Assembly (NCBI GenBank): GCA_944322855.1
Contig: CALUQG010000011.1
Coordinates: 1 to 55,481 of the forward strand
Reading direction: 5' to 3'
Source: Candidatus Gastranaerophilales bacterium
GTDB lineage: Bacteria; Cyanobacteriota; Vampirovibrionia; Gastranaerophilales; Gastranaerophilaceae
DNA length: 55,481 nt
The position numbers and the translations under genes were made by a program. Positions 34,851 to 43,155 of the stretch are shown here, piece by piece; position 1 is the first letter of the stretch; each line of letters begins with the position of its first letter. The notes under the pieces were generated by a model. That model saw only the letters and a program-made list of their open reading frames with translations. It ran no database searches and was not told the DNA's origin.

Positions 34851-35471
34851 ATGAAAAATATTAAAAAGTTATTTATAATATTAGCAATTTTATTTATTTT
34901 TTCACCAAATGCTTTTAGTGAAAACGAAACACTTCTTCAAGGCAGTGTCAGCTACACAGTAGATTCAGCACGTGAACTTGCCTTTGAAGGACTGGATATG
35001 AAGCTGGACAAAGAACTGTTAAAGCCATATCTTGAAGATGAAAATAACAAAGAAAACAGACTTGCGATAAAAAACGGAACTCAAATTGAAGGCAGAACAA
35101 TAATGTCTTTTGTTATGGCAAAAGGCCTCATAAAAGGATATGCGCTTGTTTATGACGATAAACCGGAATATGTTTATTATTACTCCAATGGCGGCTATCT
35201 TATAGCAGTAGATGCAAATCAAAAATACAATGAAGATGTTTATCCGTACAAAGTCGGTAAATACAGCGCCGTAACGGGAAACCTGGTTTCAATAGGATTT
35301 TACGTATCAGATGATGAACAGTATGTTTATTCAAAAAACGGAAAACTAAAAGCCCACTGGGTAGGGAATATAGGATACAATGAAAAAGGCAGACCTATTG
35401 CAGCAAGAGATTACAATGACGAGATAATCAAAAAAGAATCAACTGACAAAAAGCCTCAAAAAACTAATTGA
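34851..35471 (+). CDS. Exported protein with MORN-like repeats
   Basis: 206-aa secreted or periplasmic protein. Signal peptide KLFIILAILFIFSPNAFS (6-23). The mature part is rich in Y, G and K with repeated strand-turn units (YYYSNGGYLIAVD, YVYSKNGKLKAHW, GYNEKGRPIAARD) that resemble MORN_2-type variant repeats. No catalytic motif. Begins 4 bp after the flippase and overlaps the convergent dehydrogenase by 8 bp. Function unknown; co-transcription suggests a link with glycan export. Confidence 0.75.
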   Translation: MKNIKKLFIILAILFIFSPNAFSENETLLQGSVSYTVDSARELAFEGLDMKLDKELLKPYLEDENNKENRLAIKNGTQIEGRTIMSFVMAKGLIKGYALVYDDKPEYVYYYSNGGYLIAVDANQKYNEDVYPYKVGKYSAVTGNLVSIGFYVSDDEQYVYSKNGKLKAHWVGNIGYNEKGRPIAARDYNDEIIKKESTDKKPQKTN

Positions 35472-36477
35472 CATTATTATCAACAACTCCTTCAACAAAG
35501 TTATTTATATTACTCATTGTTGTTTCCAATATTCTTTGAATTGCTTCTTTTGTGTTATATGCAATATGCGGTGTTATTATTACATTATCAAGCTTCTGGA
35601 GCCTTGTGTTTAAAACAGTTTGTTTCAATGTATGAACATTCAGCCTGTTTATATCTGTTAGATAATCCGTGTCTGAAATAGTTTCTTCACTTTCTAAAAC
35701 ATCAAGACCGGCACCTGCAATTTCTTTATTCATTAAAGCATTATACAAAGCCTGTGTTTCGATATGTTCGCCTCTTGCCGTATTAATAATTATCGCTGAC
35801 TTTTTCATTTTTTTAAATGCTTCTTTATTAAACATATGACGATTTTGTATTGTTAAAGGTGCATGTAATGAAATAAAATCAGAGTTGCTTAAAAGAGTGT
35901 CAAAATCAACATATTCAACCTTATATAATTCCTTAAGTTTTTGATTCTCGGAAATATCAAATCCAAGTATTTTCATATCAAAACCATATGCAAGTCTTGC
36001 AAATTCTTTTCCTATTGCCCCAAGTCCTACTACACCTGCAGTTTTCCCTCCCAATTCAGTTCCTATAAGGTTTTGTACATTAATTTCCATAGTTTTGTAA
36101 TCGTTATAAGAAAGAGTAATTTTACGACATACATCAATCATTAACCCGAAAGCAAACTCTGCAACACTTTTATTACCGTAATTCGGAGTATTTTCAACAA
36201 CAATACCCCTTTCATTACAATAATCAAGGTCTATATGATTAAAACCAACAGAACGAAGTGCTATTAACTCTAGCTTTGTAAATTGTTTCAAAACATCTTT
36301 TCCGACTCTTGATGTTGTAAAACATGAAATAATTCTTGCATCTTTATATTCCTCTGGTACAGATTCAAGACTGTTCAATGATTTATCCGTCAGATAATAA
36401 TCATATTTCCCGTTATTTTGTTTTTCTAAATAAGCATTCTCATCTGCATCAACATCAAAGTATACAATTTTGGTCAT
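35464..36477 (-). CDS. D-lactate dehydrogenase-type 2-hydroxyacid dehydrogenase
   Basis: 337-aa NAD-dependent D-2-hydroxyacid dehydrogenase. NAD motif GVVGLGAIGKEFARLAYG (about 148-165) with a downstream Asp in GFDIS; substrate arginine in INTARGEH; acid-base pair in DVLESEE and TPHIAYN. Sequence resembles fermentative LdhA. It likely reduces pyruvate to D-lactate to reoxidise NADH, though related enzymes accept other 2-oxoacids. GGGA precedes the ATG at 36477. Confidence 0.88.
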   Translation of the reverse strand: MTKIVYFDVDADENAYLEKQNNGKYDYYLTDKSLNSLESVPEEYKDARIISCFTTSRVGKDVLKQFTKLELIALRSVGFNHIDLDYCNERGIVVENTPNYGNKSVAEFAFGLMIDVCRKITLSYNDYKTMEINVQNLIGTELGGKTAGVVGLGAIGKEFARLAYGFDMKILGFDISENQKLKELYKVEYVDFDTLLSNSDFISLHAPLTIQNRHMFNKEAFKKMKKSAIIINTARGEHIETQALYNALMNKEIAGAGLDVLESEETISDTDYLTDINRLNVHTLKQTVLNTRLQKLDNVIITPHIAYNTKEAIQRILETTMSNINNFVEGVVDNNVN

Positions 36478-36556
36478 AAAAATTCCCTTATAACATTACA
36501 TTAATAACAATATAATGTCCTTTTAAAGAGAATTTAATTCCCCACACGAATATAGA

Positions 36557-38908
36557 CTATATACTCGCAAGATCATCTATATTTTCAAAATTATCTTTCA
36601 TAGTCCAGACACCGCAAGGGCAAACCCCGGCACAAATTCCACAGCCAATACATCTTTCATTATTTGAAACATATATAGTTTCACCTTTTTCATTCACATA
36701 CTTGCTTATTGCCTGTTCCGGACAAGCCTGAAGACAAAATTCACAGTCTCTGCATAAACCGCAGGACAAGCATCTGTCTTTTTCATCCCAAGGATCAATT
36801 TCTTGAACTTTTAAAGGAGAAAGCCCCTGATAATACTCTGTTTTAACTTTATCTCTCGGAAGTTGAGGCAATTTGTCAAATGTATCCAATTCTTTTGAAG
36901 AGAAAAGGTTTATCACATTCTTTGCAGCATTATTTCCATCAGCTATAGCATTAGTAAAAAGCCCTTGTTTAATCACATCACCGCATGCGAAAACTTTCTC
37001 ATTTGCCGTCTGCTTAAAACGATTTAATTTTAACATACCTCTTTCATCAAGCCAATCAGAGGGAAGAAAATCCAGCATTGGTCTGTCACCGATAGATATA
37101 ATTACAGTATCGGCCTCTAGAAGTGTACCGTCTTTCAAAATTACCCCTTCATCTGTAATTTTTTGTGTAAAGCACGGATACATAACTTTTGCACCAAGAG
37201 ATTTGCAATGTTCTATTTCTTTATCAAATGCAGCAGGTTTTTGTATATCAATTGCAGTTACTTCATGTGCACCGCAGTTATATGCCTCTATTATTACATC
37301 CATTGCTGCATTGCCTGCACCTATTACTACAACTTTTTCACCTATGTTTAATTTTTCACCATTCTTAACCGCTTTAAGAAAATCCAAACCTTTTATAAGT
37401 CTTTCATTGCCCTCTACCGGCAGAACAAGAGGATTGTGAGCTCCACAAGCAATGATAACTGCATCATATTCTTTTTCTATATCTTCAAAAGCAGATTTTG
37501 TTATTCTTGTGTTTAATTTGAAATCTATACCGCAATCTTTTATACGATTTAATTCTGCATCAAGGCAGCTTTTCTTAAGTCTTTCAAAGGGGATAACCTG
37601 TCTTAGTTTTCCTCCGATTTCTTTATCATCATCAAAAACTACAACACGATATCCATGACGTCTTAAATACCAAGCCGCAGAAAGGCCTGCAACACCAGCT
37701 CCTATTACTGCTACGGAGTTATCTTGAGTTATAGGGGCCTTTTTAATCTGAACATCTTTGCTCATAAAACCAAGAGCATCAAATTTTATTGGTTCATCAA
37801 CATAACCTCTGCTGCATTCTTCCATACAAAGATTTGGACATAAATTTCCACAAACACATGCCGGAAAAGGCGTATATTCAAGAATAAGCTCCAATGCTTC
37901 TTTTATCTTATTGTTATTAATAAGATTAATACGTTTTTGTGTAGGAATACCAATAGGACAATGGTTTTCACAGGGAGCTGATTGTTGATAATTCTCCCAG
38001 CTAGGATAACGAAGTCTGTGAGTACCTTTATTCACAATAGAACATACCGAAAAATCATCTTCATATACATCAGAAAAAATACCGCCATTGTTCTCTTTAA
38101 ACCAGTTATTAATACGAAAATCTTTCATGGGAATAAGATGGTTAGCTTTTCTTTCTTCAAGAGTCTTGGCTACAATCTTTTTCCACTCGGAAAAATTAGA
38201 GAGCCTTTCAAACAAATCCTTACGATCAATTTTTTCCAAAAATTCCGACAATCCGTTTTTTAAAAATGAAATATCTGAATCATCAATGTCTACAATATAA
38301 ACATCATCAGAGAGATCATCAACATGACCTCTTACATATATCGTTCCTCCTACCATACCAACACAAGAACGGCTGCCAAGAACAGATTGCACATCCTCAC
38401 TGTCTACTCCGCAAACCACTGCAGTACCACCACCCATAAATTCAAAAGAAAAAGAACCGGTATTTTTCAATACCCAAAACTCAGGTGCAGGATATTTGGG
38501 ATCATGTTTCATCAATGCGCCGGAACGAGTTCCTACTCTGCCTGCAACAAAAATTTTTCCGCTTGCAGCACAATGGGCTGTAGTGTCACCGCCATCACCT
38601 TTCAAAATGATTTCAGCACCGGAATTTAACCAGCCCACATCAGCAGGAGCTGAACCATCAATTGTGATTTTTGTATTAGGCATACCCATAGAGCCGGCTC
38701 TTTGACCCGGATTAGTTATATTAAATTCAAGAGGTGTGCCGTCATCACTCCAAAGTGGACCGCCTATATCATGTTGACCGGAGGCTTTTATTTCAAAAGA
38801 TGTGTATCCTTCTTTCATTTTTTGATAAATTATTTGTAAAAGCTCCTGTGTCGAAAGTCTTTTGTCTGAATTTTGATAATTCAAGCTGTCTATTATAAAT
38901 GTTTTCAT
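36557..38908 (-). CDS. Glutamate synthase GltB3 domain fused to GltD-type oxidoreductase and ferredoxin
   Basis: 783-aa fusion. Residues about 1-250 are the GXGXG beta-helix normally found at the C-terminus of the large GOGAT subunit (GGDTTAHCAASGKIFVAG, GTAVVCGVDS). Residues about 300-700 are GltD-like: cysteine cluster CENHCPIGIPTQ and CVCGNLCPNLCMEEC (313-365), FAD motif VIGAGVAGLS (401-410), NAD(P) motif VVVIGAGNAAMD and GDVIKQGLFTNA. Residues about 715-783 hold two 4Fe-4S motifs (CLSCGLCRDCEFCLQACP, CIGCGICAGVCPCG). It would feed NAD(P)H or ferredoxin electrons to GltB2. Archaeal-type systems keep GltB3 and GltD separate. 13 bp after gltB2. Confidence 0.9.
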   Translation of the reverse strand: MKTFIIDSLNYQNSDKRLSTQELLQIIYQKMKEGYTSFEIKASGQHDIGGPLWSDDGTPLEFNITNPGQRAGSMGMPNTKITIDGSAPADVGWLNSGAEIILKGDGGDTTAHCAASGKIFVAGRVGTRSGALMKHDPKYPAPEFWVLKNTGSFSFEFMGGGTAVVCGVDSEDVQSVLGSRSCVGMVGGTIYVRGHVDDLSDDVYIVDIDDSDISFLKNGLSEFLEKIDRKDLFERLSNFSEWKKIVAKTLEERKANHLIPMKDFRINNWFKENNGGIFSDVYEDDFSVCSIVNKGTHRLRYPSWENYQQSAPCENHCPIGIPTQKRINLINNNKIKEALELILEYTPFPACVCGNLCPNLCMEECSRGYVDEPIKFDALGFMSKDVQIKKAPITQDNSVAVIGAGVAGLSAAWYLRRHGYRVVVFDDDKEIGGKLRQVIPFERLKKSCLDAELNRIKDCGIDFKLNTRITKSAFEDIEKEYDAVIIACGAHNPLVLPVEGNERLIKGLDFLKAVKNGEKLNIGEKVVVIGAGNAAMDVIIEAYNCGAHEVTAIDIQKPAAFDKEIEHCKSLGAKVMYPCFTQKITDEGVILKDGTLLEADTVIISIGDRPMLDFLPSDWLDERGMLKLNRFKQTANEKVFACGDVIKQGLFTNAIADGNNAAKNVINLFSSKELDTFDKLPQLPRDKVKTEYYQGLSPLKVQEIDPWDEKDRCLSCGLCRDCEFCLQACPEQAISKYVNEKGETIYVSNNERCIGCGICAGVCPCGVWTMKDNFENIDDLASI

Positions 38909-38921
38909 ATATTTTACCTAT

Positions 38922-40580
38922 TTAGCATACGTGCTGTATATCAAGCCTTGCTGCAACATTTTTATCAACCGTAACAAGTGCATCCGAACGTCCAACCGGC
39001 AATGAACTGTTTCCTATAGGAGCAAGAAGTTTTTTTAATTCGGTATGCGTTGCAAGAAAATAGTTCACAATATTTTGTGCGACCTTATCTATATCCAGCC
39101 TGTCAACAAGTGTCCTATTTTGTGTCGTAATACCAACAGGACAAAGACCTGTGTTACAAGCATTACATCTACCATAGTCATTGCCTATACAACCGGCAAT
39201 TTGAAGAATTAATTTTCCGGTAAATACACCGTTTGCACCGAGACAAATCATTTTAAATGCATCAGCAGCAAGAGTACCGTTCATTCCTATTCCGCCTGCA
39301 GCCCATAGAGGTATCTGTCCCTGTTTTCCCTGATGAACAGCAGCAAGATAGCAGTCTCTAAGTCTTGATACTATCGGATGCCCTGTATGATCAAGAGATA
39401 TTTCATGAGCAGCCCCGGTTCCTCCTGCTATTCCATCAAGAAAAAAACCACCTACAATATTATAAGGATCTCTTAACAAATTATTATAAACACTAACACT
39501 TGTTACAGAAGCTGCAACTTTTATAGCAACAGGTACTCTGAACTTAAAAGCAGAATTCATTGAAAGAAACATTTTTTGAACACTTTCTTCAATAGAATAC
39601 AACCCCTGATGGTTAGGAGGAGACAGCAAATCTGATTTTGGAACGCCTCTGATTTCCTGAATATGCCTTACGACTTTTTTAGCCATTAAGAGTCCGCCAT
39701 CACCAGGTTTTGCCCCCTGTCCTATTTTTATAAGGACACCTGCAGGATCCTCTGTCATTTCAGGCATCGCATTAATAATTCTGTCCCATCCGAAATGACC
39801 CGACGCAATCTGCAAAATCATATATTTCAAATACTTAGATTTCAAAAGTTTTAAAGGCATTCCGCCCTCACCGGAACACATACGTACCGGAAGTCCGACA
39901 ACCTCATTAAGATAAGCCACTGCCATTGCAACAGCCTCCCACATTCTTGTCGAAAGTGCACCTATTGACATGTCTCCAATAATAATAGGATAAATCCATC
40001 TGGTATTGGGTGTGTTTTGTGTCATCTTAAGCTCCCCGTCTTCTCCTACAGTAAAAGGAAGCTTATCCGGCGGCAAAACTCTTCCGAATGGTGCCAAAAT
40101 ATCAAAAGTATGCCTCATTGCGTCCAGTGACGGATCAGTCATTTGTGAAATACGGCCTATTTTTATTTTATCAAGAGTCCTGCCTTCTGTGTGAAGATTT
40201 GTCCTTCCGCCTCGTTTTGGAGACTCTGCGTTTTCTGCTCTGTGAATAACATTTACCCTGTTGTGTTCACAATAGACAGGCTTTATTGCTTCATTCGGAC
40301 AAACTTTCTGGCACATACCGCAACCTACGCAATTTTTATTATTTGTTACAACCTGTTTTACAACAGGAACTGCTTCCCAGGTAACCTGTGGAGTTGGTAT
40401 AGAACCTGTGCTTTTGATTTTTCTTCGTCTTTCCACATGCACTTTTATTGCATTAAAAGTACATGCGGCAACACATTTTCCACACAAAGTGCATCTTTGA
40501 GGATTATATTCAATCTGCCATTTCAAATCATTTTTTGAAATATCATTTGTTTTTATATTACGAGTATCTATTGTTTCCAC
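38922..40580 (-). CDS. Glutamate synthase FMN-binding subunit (GltB2) with ferredoxin domain
   Basis: 552-aa central GOGAT subunit, making glutamate from 2-oxoglutarate and glutamine-derived ammonia. N-terminal 4Fe-4S motifs CTLCGKCVAAC (31-41) and CVGCGMCQKVCP (about 84-95); the (beta/alpha)8 FMN domain includes IGQGAKPGDGGLL and GIAGGTGAA; the 3Fe-4S cysteines lie in GRCNACNTGLCPVGITT near the C-terminus. This is the archaeal or single-domain layout. It starts 13 bp inside gltB1. Confidence 0.93.
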   Translation of the reverse strand: METIDTRNIKTNDISKNDLKWQIEYNPQRCTLCGKCVAACTFNAIKVHVERRRKIKSTGSIPTPQVTWEAVPVVKQVVTNNKNCVGCGMCQKVCPNEAIKPVYCEHNRVNVIHRAENAESPKRGGRTNLHTEGRTLDKIKIGRISQMTDPSLDAMRHTFDILAPFGRVLPPDKLPFTVGEDGELKMTQNTPNTRWIYPIIIGDMSIGALSTRMWEAVAMAVAYLNEVVGLPVRMCSGEGGMPLKLLKSKYLKYMILQIASGHFGWDRIINAMPEMTEDPAGVLIKIGQGAKPGDGGLLMAKKVVRHIQEIRGVPKSDLLSPPNHQGLYSIEESVQKMFLSMNSAFKFRVPVAIKVAASVTSVSVYNNLLRDPYNIVGGFFLDGIAGGTGAAHEISLDHTGHPIVSRLRDCYLAAVHQGKQGQIPLWAAGGIGMNGTLAADAFKMICLGANGVFTGKLILQIAGCIGNDYGRCNACNTGLCPVGITTQNRTLVDRLDIDKVAQNIVNYFLATHTELKKLLAPIGNSSLPVGRSDALVTVDKNVAARLDIQHVC

Positions 40581-41677
40581 CTTTCAATATTGAGGTTATT
40601 GTCCACAACAACCATCTCTCTCTCATCCGGATAAATATCTTTTGTAATATCACGATAAGGCATAAGTTCGTTAACTCCAGTAACCTCTGATGTAATAATT
40701 ACCGTATCGTCTGTTTTACCAACAACGACGGGTCGTAATTTTTTTGCATCACAGGTCGTAAACATTGTTCCGTCTGGTGTAACAGCTATCATAGAATTTG
40801 GGCCGTTTGCTTCAAGGTGAGAAAGTGATGCTTTTATTCTAAGTAAAATTTCAGCATCTTTTCTTTTAACAATTTCATCATACGGTAACGGCGTTATTAC
40901 ATGTTTAAAATATTTCAAAGGCCATTTTAAAATTTTGTTAATGTAATGCAATGTATACAAAAAACACTGAGAATCACTCTCAAAACCTATATAACCTTTA
41001 TGCAGCTTTTGTTGAAATAATTTATTCTTTTCATAAAATGTATTTTCACCATTACATAATGCAGTATACCCTTGTAGAAAGAAAGGATGAGCAGCATATC
41101 TTACAATATCATAATTGGTATTCTGTCTGCATTGAGCTGTAATAATTTTTGAACAAAATTCTTTATTTTCATTCCATAACCCAAAATACGTTCCTATATC
41201 TCTAGGATCACCAATTTCTTTAAGTGTTAACAAATCCGGCCAAAATGAATAGACATAGCCTTCATCAGCTTCTTCTAAAGCTTTTCTTAAACGGAGCCTT
41301 GTATCCAAAAGCAAAGTTTCTTTTTCTTCTTTAGGGGCATATTTGTATGAATGAGGATAATTAAAGACCTCAAAAACATAATTAGGCATTGGCTCAATAT
41401 TCAAACCTTCTATATCATTTCTGACATCTGGAGCCCATTGCATTATACGGACAAAACCAATAGTATGCAATATATCTTCAGCTATATGCATACCCTCATT
41501 TGTACAAGCCATAGAAAGTATCGGCAGGTCTTTATAATTTTCAAAAACACCGCCAAGATCCTGCATCATAAAGGCAAATCCCGAATTATCATGACCCTTT
41601 TGCTGTGATCGCATAAGCTCAAGAGCTTTTCTGGGGTGTAAGTATTCTTTAGACTTTATAGCACCTATTCTGCACAT
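40568..41677 (-). CDS. Glutamate synthase glutaminase subunit (GltB1)
   Basis: 369-aa class II glutamine amidotransferase, the ammonia-releasing part of GOGAT. Cys2 (MCRIGAIKS) becomes the N-terminal nucleophile after Met removal; KGHDNSGFAF (about 28-37) and HPFFLQGYTALCNGENTF mark the glutaminase fold. First gene of gltB1-gltB2-gltB3D; each step overlaps or nearly abuts. The promoter at 41713-41742 has a perfect -35, so strong expression is likely. Confidence 0.9.
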   Translation of the reverse strand: MCRIGAIKSKEYLHPRKALELMRSQQKGHDNSGFAFMMQDLGGVFENYKDLPILSMACTNEGMHIAEDILHTIGFVRIMQWAPDVRNDIEGLNIEPMPNYVFEVFNYPHSYKYAPKEEKETLLLDTRLRLRKALEEADEGYVYSFWPDLLTLKEIGDPRDIGTYFGLWNENKEFCSKIITAQCRQNTNYDIVRYAAHPFFLQGYTALCNGENTFYEKNKLFQQKLHKGYIGFESDSQCFLYTLHYINKILKWPLKYFKHVITPLPYDEIVKRKDAEILLRIKASLSHLEANGPNSMIAVTPDGTMFTTCDAKKLRPVVVGKTDDTVIITSEVTGVNELMPYRDITKDIYPDEREMVVVDNNLNIERWKQ

Positions 41678-41712
41678 TTAGGTCATCCTTATTACCCTGC
41701 TATTGCAGAAAT

Positions 41713-41742
41713 AGCATAATAGTTTTTTATTATACATGTCAA
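41713..41742 (-). promoter_or_regulatory. Promoter of the glutamate synthase operon
   Basis: Minus-strand -35 TTGACA (plus 41737-41742), 18-bp spacer, -10 TATGCT (plus 41713-41718). A small GCTATT/AATAGC hairpin (41699-41715) overlaps the start region and may be an operator or leader structure. Confidence 0.5.
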
Positions 41743-41784
41743 TAAAAAACGGCCATTTTTAATAAAATCTTTATAACTAATTAC

Positions 41785-42801
41785 TTAAATTTTAAAAGCA
41801 GGTTTTCTTGTTATTTCAGAAAAAGCTATTGCAGGTTTTGTGTAGCGATTATCTTCATTAATACGCTTATAATAATCTTTCACGAGTACTATCTGATTTT
41901 TTATATTTTTAAATCCGCTTTCAGAAAGAAATTTTTCTATCTTCGCACCGTTTGTCTGGTATTTTTTGTTTATAAAATAAAGATTAAAATTCTTTGTTCT
42001 CATCATTATCTGGCTTATTGCAAAATTAATAACATCAGGGAGATAATTGTCAAACGCACTTACCAGATCAACATCAAGAATAAAATTAGTATTGTCATCA
42101 GTTTGAATTGAAAAATACCCTTTTATAGAATGCAAGCTGTTATCTTCTATAACATATTTAAAATAAAAGGTTTTGTGCAAACCGCAAAAAACTATGTTTT
42201 CAAATTCTTGAGGTGTTTTCGCAAGAGAATATCTAAAATGAGGAAAAATCAATTCATTGTGAATAGATGAAACCATTTCCGAGTCAGAATTTTTAAAAGG
42301 TCTAAAAAATCCTTTATCAAGAGAATTTTCAGTCTTAAGTTTAAACTCTTCCATTTTCCATAGCTGTTCTGAAGCACATACTCTAAAGCCGCAGCCTTTT
42401 GAAAATAATTCCAGCAATTCTTCATGGTTTTCATCAACTTTTGCTGAGAATGTATTTGCACCCATTGCACCATATTTTGCTATAGCAAAATGGACAAGCT
42501 GATGACCTGTTTCATAACCGTTTTCATCAAGAAATAATTTTGTAATTCTCCAGCACAAATGATTTCTCTCCTGGGCTTTCAATGTCACAAGTCCGCATAA
42601 TTTGTCATTATCTATTGCAACATAAGAATCAGAAGCGAATTTAAACCTCAACGGCAAAAATCTGTTTATTATATTCAAAGGAAAGGGAACATAAGACTTG
42701 TAGCCAAAACCGACTTCCGCACTATCCAGATTGGAAATCATTGATATCATCTTTTTTAATTTAGGAATATCACGTAATGCTAAATTTCTAATCTTTGCCA
42801 T
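41785..42801 (-). CDS. GNAT-like acetyltransferase
   Basis: 338-aa protein with a GNAT-like N-terminal half: SYVAIDNDKLCGLVTLKA (about 58-75) is strand beta2-beta3 and GYETGHQLVHFAIAKYGAMG the acetyl-CoA helix region. The C-terminal 150 residues look like a second, degenerate GNAT-type fold (KGYFSIQTDDNTNFILDVDL, then LYFINKKYQTNGAKIEKFL). Substrate unknown. No Shine-Dalgarno; a TATATT -10 on the minus strand (plus 42808-42813) ends 6 nt before the ATG, which suggests a leaderless transcript. Divergent from the PC4-like gene. Confidence 0.7.
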   Translation of the reverse strand: MAKIRNLALRDIPKLKKMISMISNLDSAEVGFGYKSYVPFPLNIINRFLPLRFKFASDSYVAIDNDKLCGLVTLKAQERNHLCWRITKLFLDENGYETGHQLVHFAIAKYGAMGANTFSAKVDENHEELLELFSKGCGFRVCASEQLWKMEEFKLKTENSLDKGFFRPFKNSDSEMVSSIHNELIFPHFRYSLAKTPQEFENIVFCGLHKTFYFKYVIEDNSLHSIKGYFSIQTDDNTNFILDVDLVSAFDNYLPDVINFAISQIMMRTKNFNLYFINKKYQTNGAKIEKFLSESGFKNIKNQIVLVKDYYKRINEDNRYTKPAIAFSEITRKPAFKI

Positions 42802-42850
42802 AAGAATAATATATCATTTTTTATTAAAGTTAAAAAGTAAAAATTCATGC

Positions 42851-42856
42851 TACAAT
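42851..42856 (+). promoter_or_regulatory. Extended -10 promoter for the PC4-like/priA pair
   Basis: TACAAT preceded by TGC, 42 bp before the PC4-like ATG; the -35 is poor. Confidence 0.35.
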
Positions 42857-42898
42857 AAAATTCTGAAAGAGATATTACAAAATGAGGAGTACCAGATT

Positions 42899-43138
42899 AT
42901 GGCAGCAGAACCTAAATTGATAGCAACTATTCCCAGAAGTGCAACAGAACAATTACAAATTTCTATTAATGAATATAAAGGTAAAAGCTATCTTGATTTA
43001 AGAATTTTTTATACAACAGACGACGGGGCAAACTGGCTTCCTACCAAAAAAGGGGTAACTGTTTCTCCTGATAATCTTGAATTGTTGAAAGATGCGGTTG
43101 ATGAAGCAATGAAAGAACTCATGACTGTTGAAGAATAA
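42899..43138 (+). CDS. PC4-like single-stranded DNA-binding protein
   Basis: 79-aa protein matching the transcriptional coactivator p15/PC4 fold: LQISINEYKGKSYLDLRIFY (19-38) then TTDDGANWLPTKKGVTVSPD, and a C-terminal helix LELLKDAVDEAMKEL. Bacterial PC4-like proteins bind ssDNA or RNA as dimers. The ATG at 42899 is chosen because GAGGAG lies 9 nt upstream; the longer open frame to 42731 runs into the divergent GNAT gene. 17 bp before priA, so a replication or repair link is plausible. Confidence 0.88.
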   Translation: MAAEPKLIATIPRSATEQLQISINEYKGKSYLDLRIFYTTDDGANWLPTKKGVTVSPDNLELLKDAVDEAMKELMTVEE

Positions 43139-43155
43139 ATTTGCAAAGTTAGTTT

